DNA from: Planctomycetota bacterium
GTDB taxonomy: Bacteria; Planctomycetota; Phycisphaerae; Sedimentisphaerales; Anaerobacaceae
Direction: 5' to 3'
Length of the DNA: 46,471 nucleotides
Assembly (NCBI GenBank): GCA_014384025.1
Contig: JACNGQ010000174.1
Location: 1 to 46,471, forward strand
Positions 1 to 8,408 of the stretch are shown here, in pieces; within the stretch, counting starts at the first letter, position 1, and each line of letters begins with the position of its first letter. A model generated the notes under the pieces. That model made no database searches, was not told the origin of the DNA, and worked only from the letters and a program-made list of their open reading frames with translations. The translations under genes were made by a program, and so were the position numbers.

Positions 1-25
1 AATTCAATTCTTAGGAGGTACCGCA

Positions 26-2026
26 ATGAAGAAGTCATTAATTTTCGTAATAGTGGGATTTATTGTGGCGTTGTGTCTGCCCCTCTCGCCTGTTACGGCT
101 GGCCAACGGGATATCTTTGTGCCGGATGCGGGCTTTGAAGACCACGTCTTAAATGATGAGGTTGATTGGTTCTATCTTGCTGACGACACTATTACTGCCT
201 GGAAAAGTGTTGCAGGCACCGGCGGTGCCTGGATTGGTTGGAATTATTACGGGGTGTGGCTGGCCTTCAATGGCAACAACAAAGTGTACGGGTACTATGA
301 AACCGACAATGACTATATCTACCAGATTCTTGACGAGACGTTTATTGAAGGCAAAACATATACCTTAAGTGTCTGGGTAGGATCAGGCTGGAGCGGCTAC
401 GACCATGGCTGGTGGCTTTATTTTACAGGGGAAGATTATACAAACGAGCTGACTCAGGCAAGCGGCAGCGCACCGGTGTTCTCCTGGCAGCAGGTTTCCT
501 GTGTATATACCGCCACCGCCGCCGATGCCGGCAAAAAGATCGGTATAAAACTTCAGGGTGATGCCTGGGTCACATTTGATGACGTAACGCTTTCCTATGG
601 CCCCCCGAAAACAAGGAATCCAAATCCCGCTGATGGTGCTCTTGTTTTGGATACCTGGGCAAACCTTTCATGGTCGCCGGGTGATAAAGCGACCTCACAC
701 GATGTGTATATCGGCGATAATTTTGACAATGTGAACGCCGGAGCCGAAAGTACGTTCCAGGGCAATCAGACCGCAATGCTTGTTACTGTCGGCTTTCCTG
801 GATTTCTTTATCCTGATGGTCTTGTCCCTGGCATGACTTACTACTGGCGGATTGACGCAGTCAATGAAGCTGAGCCGAATAGTCCCTGGAAAGGCGACAT
901 CTGGAGCTTTAGTATTCCTCCCAGGACTGCATACAATCCCGACCCGGCTGATAGTGCCGATTCTGTAAAAACGAATGCAGAACTTAGCTGGACGGGAGGT
1001 TTCGGTTCGAAGCTGCACACCATATATTTCGGTGATAACTTTGACGAAGTTAACAATGCCGCCGGAGGTCTGCCTCAAGGGACATTGACCTACAACCCCG
1101 GCCCGCTCCAATTGGCCAAAACTTACTACTGGCGCGTCGATGAATTCGATGTTGTCGAAACGCATAAAGGCGATGTCTGGAGCTTCACTACTGAAGGCGC
1201 CGTCCAGAGCGTAATCCCATTGAACGGCGCTGTGGATGTAACACAAACACCTGTTCTCACATGGGCACCGGGATTTGGTGCTTCACATGAAGTCTATTTT
1301 GGTGCAGATGCAGCCTCTCTGGAGTTAAAAGCCAGTGGAAACTTCGGTTCTGAGAGCTATGACCCCGGACAACTCGAATGGAACACAACTTATTACTGGC
1401 GTGTTGATGAGGCAAATAACGCAAACGCCGACAGCCCGTGGACAGGGCCATTATGGAGCTTCACGACGGCCAACTTCCTCATCGTAGATGACTTTGAGAG
1501 CTATAATGACCTTGATGAAGGTGACCCCGGGAGTAACAGGTTATATCTGGCCTGGATAGACGGATTCGACAGCCCGGCTACAAACGGTTCTGTTGTTGGA
1601 AACCTTAATCCTCCATTTGCCGAGCAAACCATTGTCCACAGCGGTTTGCAGTCGATGCCTATGGCTTATGACAACACTGTTGGTAAATCCGAGGCGACTT
1701 CTGTCTTGACTTCTTCTCGTGACTGGACAGTCAAAGGCGTTAACACACTGACAATTTGGTATCGAGGTGCTTCAGCCAACGCCGCAGAACCGATGTATGT
1801 TGTTATAAATGACGGCGCGGTGGTCACTAATGATAATCCGAATGCAGCGCTGGCATCTTCCTGGACCGAATGGAATATCGATTTGCAGACTTTTGCCGAC
1901 CAGGGTGTAAACCTCGCCAATGTCAATTCGATTACTCTTGGCCTTGGCAACAGAAGTAATCCTGTCGCTGGCGGCTCGGGTATGATGTACTTTGATGACA
2001 TTCGTCTTCATCCTCCGACACCATAA
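26..2026 (+). CDS. Secreted modular protein with three Fn3-like TYYWR repeats
   Basis: A 666-residue exported protein of unknown substrate. Residues 1-26 form a Sec signal peptide. Residues ~28-192 look like a galactose-binding/carbohydrate-binding beta-sandwich (starts near DAGFED, ends FDDVTLSYG). Three paralogous fibronectin-III-like modules follow at about 200-300, 305-395 and 397-485. Each opens with a proline/aspartate-rich linker and ends with TYYWR[IV]D followed by WSF. The C-terminus (~488-664) is a second sandwich-like domain opening DDFESY and closing YFDDIRLH. No catalytic motif is visible, so an adhesin or glycan-binding role is inferred. The ATG is chosen because AGGAGGT lies 7 bases upstream. 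It precedes a Tat-exported oxidoreductase by 58 bp on the same strand. No membrane anchor or sorting signal is seen at the C-terminus. Confidence 0.85.
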   Translation: MKKSLIFVIVGFIVALCLPLSPVTAGQRDIFVPDAGFEDHVLNDEVDWFYLADDTITAWKSVAGTGGAWIGWNYYGVWLAFNGNNKVYGYYETDNDYIYQILDETFIEGKTYTLSVWVGSGWSGYDHGWWLYFTGEDYTNELTQASGSAPVFSWQQVSCVYTATAADAGKKIGIKLQGDAWVTFDDVTLSYGPPKTRNPNPADGALVLDTWANLSWSPGDKATSHDVYIGDNFDNVNAGAESTFQGNQTAMLVTVGFPGFLYPDGLVPGMTYYWRIDAVNEAEPNSPWKGDIWSFSIPPRTAYNPDPADSADSVKTNAELSWTGGFGSKLHTIYFGDNFDEVNNAAGGLPQGTLTYNPGPLQLAKTYYWRVDEFDVVETHKGDVWSFTTEGAVQSVIPLNGAVDVTQTPVLTWAPGFGASHEVYFGADAASLELKASGNFGSESYDPGQLEWNTTYYWRVDEANNANADSPWTGPLWSFTTANFLIVDDFESYNDLDEGDPGSNRLYLAWIDGFDSPATNGSVVGNLNPPFAEQTIVHSGLQSMPMAYDNTVGKSEATSVLTSSRDWTVKGVNTLTIWYRGASANAAEPMYVVINDGAVVTNDNPNAALASSWTEWNIDLQTFADQGVNLANVNSITLGLGNRSNPVAGGSGMMYFDDIRLHPPTP

Positions 2027-2084
2027 TCAGTTATAGTATGAATTGGTTAATATACCCAAAAAATAAGATAGAAGGAATTTTTCC

Positions 2085-3455
2085 GTGGCAAAAGTTAGCA
2101 AAATCAAAAAACAGATCGGTCGTCGTGAATTTCTCAAGGCTGCAACGGTTGCCTCAGCGTTTGTAATCGTTCCCCGGCATGTGCTTGGCGGTCCGGCGCA
2201 TACGCCGCCGAGTGAAAAGCTTAATATAGCCGGCATTGGCGTCGGCGGTATGGGCGGCGGCAATCTGAGACAGTGTGAAAATGAGAATATCGTTGCGTTG
2301 TGCGATGTTGACAGCAATTATGCGGCAAAAACCATCAAGAGATATCCGAAGGCAAAGCTGCACAAAGACTACCGGGTGATGTTCGACAAACAAAAGGATT
2401 TCGACGCCGTTGTCATTGCTACACCGGATCATACTCATGCGGTAATCACAATGGCCGCAATGGAGTTGGGAAAACACGTATATTGCCAAAAACCCTTGAC
2501 CCATACCGTTTATGAAGCCCGAAAGATAATAGAGGCCGCACGCAGATATAAGGTTCAGACTCAAATGGGTAATCAGGGGCACTCCTCCGAGCAGATACGT
2601 TTACTGAAAGAATGGCTTGCTGACGGTGCGATTGGAAATGTGACGCAGGTGTATGCCTGGACGGACAGGCCGGTGGGAGGCGATCCCTGGTCGGATTTTG
2701 CAGTAAGGGCAAGACCCAAAGATACCCCTCCGGTGCCGGAATCACTTGATTGGGACTTATGGCTGGGACCGGTTCCATACAGGCCGTATCATCCCGAATA
2801 TCATCCGATGAAATGGAGGGCGTGGCTTGATTTCGGAACGGGCGCTTTGGGCGATATGGGCTGTCATATAATCGATCCTGCGTTTTGGGCGTTGGATCTT
2901 GGCGCCCCGGAGACCATTCAGGCCACTTCGACTCATTGGCGCAAGGAAGTCAGCTCTGAAACTTTTCCAAGGGCCTCAATTGTTCGATACGAATTCCCCG
3001 CTCGTGGTAACAGACCTCCCGTCAAATTAACCTGGTATGATGGCAGGCTCCTTCCTCCGATTTCGGATGAAATGGAAAAGGGCCGAAAAATACCCGGCAG
3101 CGGTGCTTTTATTATTGGCGATAAAGGGTGTATGCTGCACGGTTCACATGGTGCCGGGGGATTAAGAATCGTTCCTGAAACAAAAATGCGCGAATACAAA
3201 AGACCTGAAAAGACAATACCGAGAGTCAATAACAGCCACGAAGGCGACTGGTTGCGCGCGTGCAAAGAAGGCAAACCGGCAAGCTCGAGTTTTGAGTACG
3301 GTGGAGCATTGACCGAGATGGTGCTTCTGGGAATGGTCGCAATTCGAATGAAAGATCAGAAGCTCCGATGGGATGCCGAAAACCTGAAGTTTAAGAACAG
3401 CGATGCTGCCAATGAACTCCTTCACATCGGATACCGTGACGGCTGGCATCTGTAA
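2085..3455 (+). CDS. Tat-exported Gfo/Idh/MocA family oxidoreductase
   Basis: NAD(P)-dependent sugar or polyol dehydrogenase family; the substrate cannot be read from sequence. The start is GTG with GAAGGAA upstream. The N-terminus carries a twin-arginine signal (GRREFLK at residues ~12-18, then a hydrophobic stretch). The Rossmann dinucleotide loop is GIGVGGMGGG near residues 50-59, followed by the acidic cofactor residue in CDVD. The family's EKP active-site triad reads QKP (residues 135-137), so the lysine and proline are kept and the glutamate is replaced. The C-terminal half carries the usual LDWDLWLGP and DMGCHIID motifs. The length of 456 residues is normal for exported planctomycete members. 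It is co-directional with the secreted modular gene upstream and converges on the exported nuclease gene 23 bp downstream. Confidence 0.93.
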   Translation: MAKVSKIKKQIGRREFLKAATVASAFVIVPRHVLGGPAHTPPSEKLNIAGIGVGGMGGGNLRQCENENIVALCDVDSNYAAKTIKRYPKAKLHKDYRVMFDKQKDFDAVVIATPDHTHAVITMAAMELGKHVYCQKPLTHTVYEARKIIEAARRYKVQTQMGNQGHSSEQIRLLKEWLADGAIGNVTQVYAWTDRPVGGDPWSDFAVRARPKDTPPVPESLDWDLWLGPVPYRPYHPEYHPMKWRAWLDFGTGALGDMGCHIIDPAFWALDLGAPETIQATSTHWRKEVSSETFPRASIVRYEFPARGNRPPVKLTWYDGRLLPPISDEMEKGRKIPGSGAFIIGDKGCMLHGSHGAGGLRIVPETKMREYKRPEKTIPRVNNSHEGDWLRACKEGKPASSSFEYGGALTEMVLLGMVAIRMKDQKLRWDAENLKFKNSDAANELLHIGYRDGWHL

Positions 3456-3478
3456 GAAGAAGGAGAGTAAAGAATAGA

Positions 3479-4885
3479 TCATTTTTTCCGGGAATCTGAA
3501 AACTGAAAATCGACAGTTATTAACAAATGATCGCTTAGTTTGCTGTCGGCAGCATCTAATTTTAATTGCCTGCATTCGGTTCGATTTAAGAGTTCGGAAT
3601 TGAGTAGGAATCCATTTTTGGGTATAAGAGTCCCGGCGCTGTAGACAATGTAATCCAGCTTACCCGGCGAAAAGGAGGCGCGTGGTCCTCCACGCCAGGT
3701 TATAACTGATTCACCAATCAAGTTGGGTATCAGCCAATCTTTCAAGCCATAAACCTTCTTGTCGATGAACATTTCCAAAGGTTTTCTGGATCCTACCAAA
3801 TTGAAATCACCGAGCATTACTATTGCCGGTTGTTTGTCTGGTGCATCATCTTCTTTATATTTTCCTTTGTGAATTTCATCGATCGTGGCAAGAATATCAT
3901 TCACCTGCTGGATGCGAAGTCGATCCTCCCTGCTATCAATATATCCCATAGCCTTCAGATGAACATTAATAATGAACAATTGTTTTTCAGCCAACCCGAT
4001 ATACCCCGACGCATAACTGTCATTTTTTGACGGCAAAACTTTCAGGGGATGCTTTGAAGCAATGACATTGCCGTGCACTTTGTGGATATGCCATCGACCT
4101 TTACTATCCAGCGGCATCAAACATTTCAGGATTTCACCGTGACCTTCGGTTTTCCATTCCTCCTGAAAACAATAGACATCACCATTAACAGAATTCAATA
4201 AACGGCCCATCGCCTCTTGGCGATTAGGGTCGCTTAAGCCTTCGAAATATGTATTAAAACTCACAATTCTCACATCTGTTCCGGGGTATCGGCTATGGGA
4301 ACGGCGTTCAGGAGTTTCCGAAGGTTGTGAAAATGTAAATGCAACCGGGGCGCTGAGCTGATCGGAGCCGTCAAATTGAATGCTTATGGAATCGCCTTCA
4401 TTTACATTAAATCCACCTAAGTCAACCTGTATTTCAAACTCATTCTGGGCAAAGGTCGGTCCGACAATGTACTTCAAACGATCCCAGGGGATTCGTTCCT
4501 TTAAGCTGTCGTTTAGAAAGGCCCGCCTGCCTCTCATATCGAGGACCAGTTCCTGCTTGTTCGGTAGATCGATTATAACTGATAAAGTTCCTTCAGCTTC
4601 CGGACCATTCTGGAGGTTCAGGAGGTTTGTTGTGTCGAACCGAAGATAAAGGATAGAGCCCTGACTTGCGGCATATACTTTCGTAATATCAAATGTGCCT
4701 TTGGCGTCCCCCTTAGGGTCATTTGCACATATTTTGATATCTTTCCAGTCTTCAAATCCCCCATCAATTCTAATGACTGATGCCGACAACTTGCCGATCA
4801 AGATCAGCGAAAGAGCGATTGCAAATAGGCGAGAGTGAATCTGTCTGTGAAGCAGTGATTTTCCGTTGAATATTTCTGAGAGCAC
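3479..4885 (-). CDS. Exported endonuclease/exonuclease/phosphatase-family protein
   Basis: A 468-residue two-domain protein. A hydrophobic signal lies at ~19-36. Residues ~38-190 form a beta-rich domain resembling CBM9/DOMON-type modules (FEDWKD, then TKVYAAS and LYLRFD). Residues ~203-464 are a DNase I-like EEP domain with the expected active-site blocks: N211 in SFNTY, E242 in CFQEEW, H309 in NVHLK, D360/N362 in GDFN and D452-H453 in SDHLL. Hydrolysis of a phosphodiester (nucleic acid or phospholipid headgroup) outside the cytoplasm is therefore likely. The start is GTG with AAAGG upstream. It lies 24 bp downstream of the nucleoside transporter gene on the same strand, which favours nucleic acid as substrate (inference). 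Sphingomyelinase-like activity is the main alternative. Confidence 0.87.
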   Translation of the reverse strand: MLSEIFNGKSLLHRQIHSRLFAIALSLILIGKLSASVIRIDGGFEDWKDIKICANDPKGDAKGTFDITKVYAASQGSILYLRFDTTNLLNLQNGPEAEGTLSVIIDLPNKQELVLDMRGRRAFLNDSLKERIPWDRLKYIVGPTFAQNEFEIQVDLGGFNVNEGDSISIQFDGSDQLSAPVAFTFSQPSETPERRSHSRYPGTDVRIVSFNTYFEGLSDPNRQEAMGRLLNSVNGDVYCFQEEWKTEGHGEILKCLMPLDSKGRWHIHKVHGNVIASKHPLKVLPSKNDSYASGYIGLAEKQLFIINVHLKAMGYIDSREDRLRIQQVNDILATIDEIHKGKYKEDDAPDKQPAIVMLGDFNLVGSRKPLEMFIDKKVYGLKDWLIPNLIGESVITWRGGPRASFSPGKLDYIVYSAGTLIPKNGFLLNSELLNRTECRQLKLDAADSKLSDHLLITVDFQFSDSRKK

Positions 4886-4909
4886 TTTTAGGCCTTTCAG
4901 TTGTACATA

Positions 4910-6169
4910 TTAAATCAACATTCCAACAATACACGCAGTCGTAAAAGCGGCCAACGTACCGCCGACCATAGAGCGCAGAGACAGTTGGGCAATGTCCTCC
5001 CGGCGGGACGGGACCATAGAACCTATGCCGCCGATCTGGATTGCGACGGAGCCGAAGTTGGCGAACCCGCATAGAGCATAAGTGGCAATGGTGAACGAGC
5101 GTGGACTTAACTGGTCCTGCAGTTTTACGAGATCAATATAGGCGATGAACTCATTGAGCACAGTTTTTTGACCAAGTAAAGATGAGACCTTGAGCACATC
5201 CTCAGTGCGGATTCCCATGACCCATGCGAATGGACAGAAAATCCATCCCATGATTCTCTCGAATGTCAGCGGAGCGGCGGCAGTTATCTTCTCTGCGGCC
5301 TCAGCGCCGCGAGAGAGGTAAATCACAAGGAACTGCCCGCGATCGAGGCCCCAATTGATCAGGGCGATAAGACACACAAAGGCCAACACCATAGCGCCGA
5401 CATTAAGAGCGAGTTTGAGACCTACTGATGCGCCGTTGCAGGCTGCATCGATAACATTTCGGCCCTGGCGCGGAACTTCCACTCGAACCTGCCCCTTGGT
5501 CATTGAAATCTCTCTTTCGGGCACCATAATCTTGGCGATTACGAGAGAGGCCGGCGCGGACATAATCGATGCGGCCAGCAGATGCCCTGCATCAATACCA
5601 AGACCGACATAAGCCGCCATAACACTGCCTGCAATGGTGGCCATCCCTCCTGTAAGCATGGCCATAAGTTCCGAACGCGTCATGGATTCCAGATAAGGAC
5701 GAACCATGAGTGGAGCCTCCGTATGTCCGAGGAAAACATTAGCAGCGGCAGCCAGTGATTCTGAACCGGATACATCCATCACACGCACCATGGACCAGGC
5801 TAATACTTTGACAATCTTTTGAATTACGCCCCAATGAAACAGAACTGCTGTTAGACATGAAAAGAAAATGATTAACGGCAATACGGAAAACGCAAAATAA
5901 TGTTCTCGAAATCCATCTCCGAACAAAAAGCTCGACCCTTCGTTCCCGCAAGCAATAATCCCATTTACAAATCGCTTCAGCGCATCAAAGACCATGCGGC
6001 CGGGAGTTGTCCTTAGAATCAGCAATGCAAAGACGAACTGAAACAGCATCCCCGTTACGATTAGCCGCACATGAACGCTCTTGCGGTTTTCCGATAGCGC
6101 CCATGCCAGGCCCAACATAACCCAAAGTCCTAAGAAGCTAATCAATTTGGGCGTTATTTCCTGCATCAT
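4910..6169 (-). CDS. Concentrative nucleoside transporter (CNT/NupC family)
   Basis: A polytopic inner-membrane protein of 419 residues with about nine to ten hydrophobic segments, expected to import nucleosides with an ion gradient. The CNT signature is visible as GQKTVLNEFIAY (NEF at ~339-341), followed by GFANFGSVAIQIGGIG and the C-terminal R-S-M-V-G-G-T-L-A segment characteristic of the family. The start has two consecutive ATG codons with GAGGTGA just upstream. The gene lies 50 bp downstream of the tandem phosphoribosyltransferase and 24 bp upstream of the exported nuclease, so the three probably form one operon. Purine versus pyrimidine specificity cannot be decided from sequence. Confidence 0.94.
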   Translation of the reverse strand: MMQEITPKLISFLGLWVMLGLAWALSENRKSVHVRLIVTGMLFQFVFALLILRTTPGRMVFDALKRFVNGIIACGNEGSSFLFGDGFREHYFAFSVLPLIIFFSCLTAVLFHWGVIQKIVKVLAWSMVRVMDVSGSESLAAAANVFLGHTEAPLMVRPYLESMTRSELMAMLTGGMATIAGSVMAAYVGLGIDAGHLLAASIMSAPASLVIAKIMVPEREISMTKGQVRVEVPRQGRNVIDAACNGASVGLKLALNVGAMVLAFVCLIALINWGLDRGQFLVIYLSRGAEAAEKITAAAPLTFERIMGWIFCPFAWVMGIRTEDVLKVSSLLGQKTVLNEFIAYIDLVKLQDQLSPRSFTIATYALCGFANFGSVAIQIGGIGSMVPSRREDIAQLSLRSMVGGTLAAFTTACIVGMLI

Positions 6170-6219
6170 TTCACCTCTTTGCCAAACACAAATATATATT
6201 ATGAAATTAATTGTTGAAT

Positions 6220-7422
6220 TTAGGCTGAATATCTATCATATGTCACTTGGGTCTTGTCCCCTGCGATTGAGACATCCAGTATCTTATGAACATTTATGCC
6301 TGTTTCTTCCTGAATTCTATGAATTCCTCTGTATTCTTTCTTTACTACTGCAGTTACTGCTCCTTCTATATAGACATCATTATTCCGAAGCAAATTGATT
6401 AAGCCTATTAAAGTTCCTCCGCTGCTTACAGTGTCTTCAATGATATAAACGGTGTCGCCCCGCTGAATCCCGTATGGGTACAGGTTACCTTGATAATATT
6501 CCATAGAAAAAGCAGTTCCCTGCGATTCGGGCCCTGGAAACCATTTTGCTCCGGCAATCGACATATTTGTGTATAGTGAGACCGCTCCCAAAATATGCGA
6601 GCACCTGTCAAATTCCGAGACTATTTTATCTATTTGTGCTCTTGGAATATACTGGCCAATCTTAAAAGCTGTTTCTCTAAGGAGGTCTGCCTGAGTGAAT
6701 GGATAGTGCTCACTTAACGGGACAACCATAAACTGCACTTCTTTTCCTTCCGGACTCGTTATTTCAATTAAATCTTTTCCTTCATATGAAGAATGCAGCA
6801 AATTCTTCGAAACATCAATTTCCGGATTATCACAATACTTGGTGAAGCGACAGTTGGCTGTTTCCACCCTGCTTCTTCTGCCGCCAACTTCAACGGTGAG
6901 TAATGATTTAATGTTTCGGTCTGATAAGTTTGCTCTTCCAAAGCTTTTGCCGCCGTATGTTTTTTCAGCTAAAACGTATATTTCATCGATAGTCGCTCCT
7001 CTTGCCTCTATAAGGTCAATTAATGTTCCAAGCGTTTCGCCTCTGTCTAAAACGTCATCAACTATAGTGACTTTATCACCGGATTGCACCCCCTGAAGGA
7101 CAAGACGGCCTCCCCTGTAATGTGCATTTTTGCCAAAATAGGGAATAAGCTTATCTGCCAATTCATCCGAAGTCCAACGGGCAATTGCAATATCATTTCC
7201 ATTAAGAAAAGAAAGTGCGCCTGCAATATGACCCGCACCATGTTCTTCAGCTACAACTTTTCTGTTGGGTTCTATGGAGCTTGCAAGGATTGACGCACAA
7301 ACTCTCAGGGTTTCGGGGTCTAATCTTGGAGTTAACTCTGATATCGTGCTGATTATTCTTTTTCTGTCATCATTTGCCGGAATAGTGGGCTGGTCGTCAT
7401 ATGCTCGAATAAATTTATGCAT
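6220..7422 (-). CDS. Tandem-domain phosphoribosyltransferase-like protein
   Basis: A 400-residue cytoplasmic protein containing two type I phosphoribosyltransferase domains in tandem. Each has its own PRPP-binding loop: VTIVDDVLDRGET at ~118-130 and VYIIEDTVSSGGT at ~325-337. Upstream of the first loop, EEHGAGHIAGAL resembles the APRT/OPRT fold entry. A nucleobase plus PRPP to nucleotide plus pyrophosphate reaction is expected, though one domain may be regulatory. Ordinary family members have one domain of ~180-220 residues, so this is a duplication or fusion. The ATG is preceded by GGTGG and, further up, by a perfect TATAAT. It heads a minus-strand operon with the nucleoside transporter and exported nuclease and diverges from the uridine kinase operon. 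The base specificity is unknown. Confidence 0.88.
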   Translation of the reverse strand: MHKFIRAYDDQPTIPANDDRKRIISTISELTPRLDPETLRVCASILASSIEPNRKVVAEEHGAGHIAGALSFLNGNDIAIARWTSDELADKLIPYFGKNAHYRGGRLVLQGVQSGDKVTIVDDVLDRGETLGTLIDLIEARGATIDEIYVLAEKTYGGKSFGRANLSDRNIKSLLTVEVGGRRSRVETANCRFTKYCDNPEIDVSKNLLHSSYEGKDLIEITSPEGKEVQFMVVPLSEHYPFTQADLLRETAFKIGQYIPRAQIDKIVSEFDRCSHILGAVSLYTNMSIAGAKWFPGPESQGTAFSMEYYQGNLYPYGIQRGDTVYIIEDTVSSGGTLIGLINLLRNNDVYIEGAVTAVVKKEYRGIHRIQEETGINVHKILDVSIAGDKTQVTYDRYSA

Positions 7423-7447
7423 TATTCCACCATGCTTTTGGTTTAAT

Positions 7448-7453
7448 ATTATA
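7448..7453 (-). promoter_or_regulatory. Candidate -10 element of the phosphoribosyltransferase operon
   Basis: The minus strand reads a perfect TATAAT about 26 bases upstream of the ATG of the tandem phosphoribosyltransferase gene. No convincing -35 lies at 16-18 bp (a TTGATG sits only 12 bp away), so this is a single-element prediction. Confidence 0.3.
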
Positions 7454-7656
7454 TACCAGTTTCAGCATCAATATGACTATACAGCCAGGGCGAAGTTACG
7501 TCAAAACAAGTTAAACAGGTGACACGGTCCAAAGTAATCTCATAGTCATTTATTATTAAAAACGAGTTTTATTAAAAAGGCAATATTAAAAGGGAAAGAT
7601 TGGTCGATAGCCGATAGAAAGGTTGAAACTATGGATATGTAAAATCAGGAGGTTAT

Positions 7657-7761
7657 GTGAACGGTAATTGGCGAATCACCTTAAGCAGAGATATTCTTTG
7701 CCTGCACGGTTCATATATATTACACTTTCTTCAGCAACAGAATTATCGAGGCAAAGTATGA
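7657..7761 (+). CDS. Possible 34-codon leader peptide overlapping the uridine kinase start
   Basis: A short GTG-initiated frame sits 4 bases after a perfect AGGAGG (7647-7652). It runs 34 codons, and its TGA overlaps the ATG of uridine kinase as ATGA (7758-7761), the classical geometry of translational coupling. The predicted peptide is mixed, Leu- and Gln-containing, with no recognised domain and no hydrophobic segment. The GTG spacing is tight, and an ATG at 7655 in another frame is followed directly by TGA. The alternative is that AGGAGG is a chance match or belongs to a structured untranslated leader. Confidence 0.3.
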   Translation: MNGNWRITLSRDILCLHGSYILHFLQQQNYRGKV

Positions 7762-8387
7762 AGAAAGGAATACTAATAGGCATCTCCGGAGCCTCCGGTT
7801 CAGGTAAAACACATGTTGCTAAAAGCATCATTGAACGTTTTGGATCAGATAAGGCGGTGGTAATTCAGGAAGATTCATATTACAAGGATCTATCCGATGT
7901 ACCATATGAAGAGAGAGCAGGCAGAAACTTCGACCATCCCGATGCATTTGATTACGATCTCCTGGCCAAAGATATATTGCAGCTGTTGAATGGCGAGGCT
8001 GTCTCACATCCAGTTTATGATTATAAGCTCCACACCCGCTCGAAAGAAACAAAGACTGTGGGACCATGCGTTTTGATTATTCTGGAGGGCATTTTGATTC
8101 TTAATAACGCGAAACTGCGAGAGCTAATGGATTATCGAGTATTTATCGATACGGCCCTGGATATTTGTTTTGTTCGTCGCTTGAAACGGGACATAGAAGA
8201 AAGAGGACGGACTGCGGATTCTGTGATACAACAATACACCGAAACGGTTCGGCCCATGTATCTTCAGTTTATCGAACCTTCCAAACGATATGCAGACATC
8301 TTGATTTCTGGAGATGGAAGGAATGCTGAGGCTGTTGATATTTTGACCACCAAGATTAATACTCTGCTGACTAATATCGACCAATAG
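7758..8387 (+). CDS. udk: Uridine kinase
   Basis: Phosphorylates uridine or cytidine to the monophosphate with a nucleoside triphosphate; cytoplasmic pyrimidine salvage. The 209-residue product has the Walker A motif GASGSGKT at residues 11-18, then QEDSYYKD, the family block FDHPDAFDYDLL, and the lid-type segment RRLKRDIEERGRT. The length matches bacterial Udk. I chose the ATG at 7758 because the P-loop then falls at the normal position. The in-frame TTG at 7668 would add 30 residues with no homologous role. The gene starts an apparent plus-strand operon, followed 21 bp later by a LOG-family gene, and diverges from the phosphoribosyltransferase-transporter operon. Assignment to uridine kinase rather than a phosphoribulokinase relative rests on the FDYDLL block and the context. 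Confidence 0.93.
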   Translation: MKKGILIGISGASGSGKTHVAKSIIERFGSDKAVVIQEDSYYKDLSDVPYEERAGRNFDHPDAFDYDLLAKDILQLLNGEAVSHPVYDYKLHTRSKETKTVGPCVLIILEGILILNNAKLRELMDYRVFIDTALDICFVRRLKRDIEERGRTADSVIQQYTETVRPMYLQFIEPSKRYADILISGDGRNAEAVDILTTKINTLLTNIDQ

Positions 8388-8408
8388 AGAACAAATCAGG
8401 AACGCACT

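Noticed and set aside
7668-7757. Upstream extension of uridine kinase from TTG
   Set aside because: It would push the P-loop 30 residues from its usual place, and the ATG at 7758 gives the normal length.
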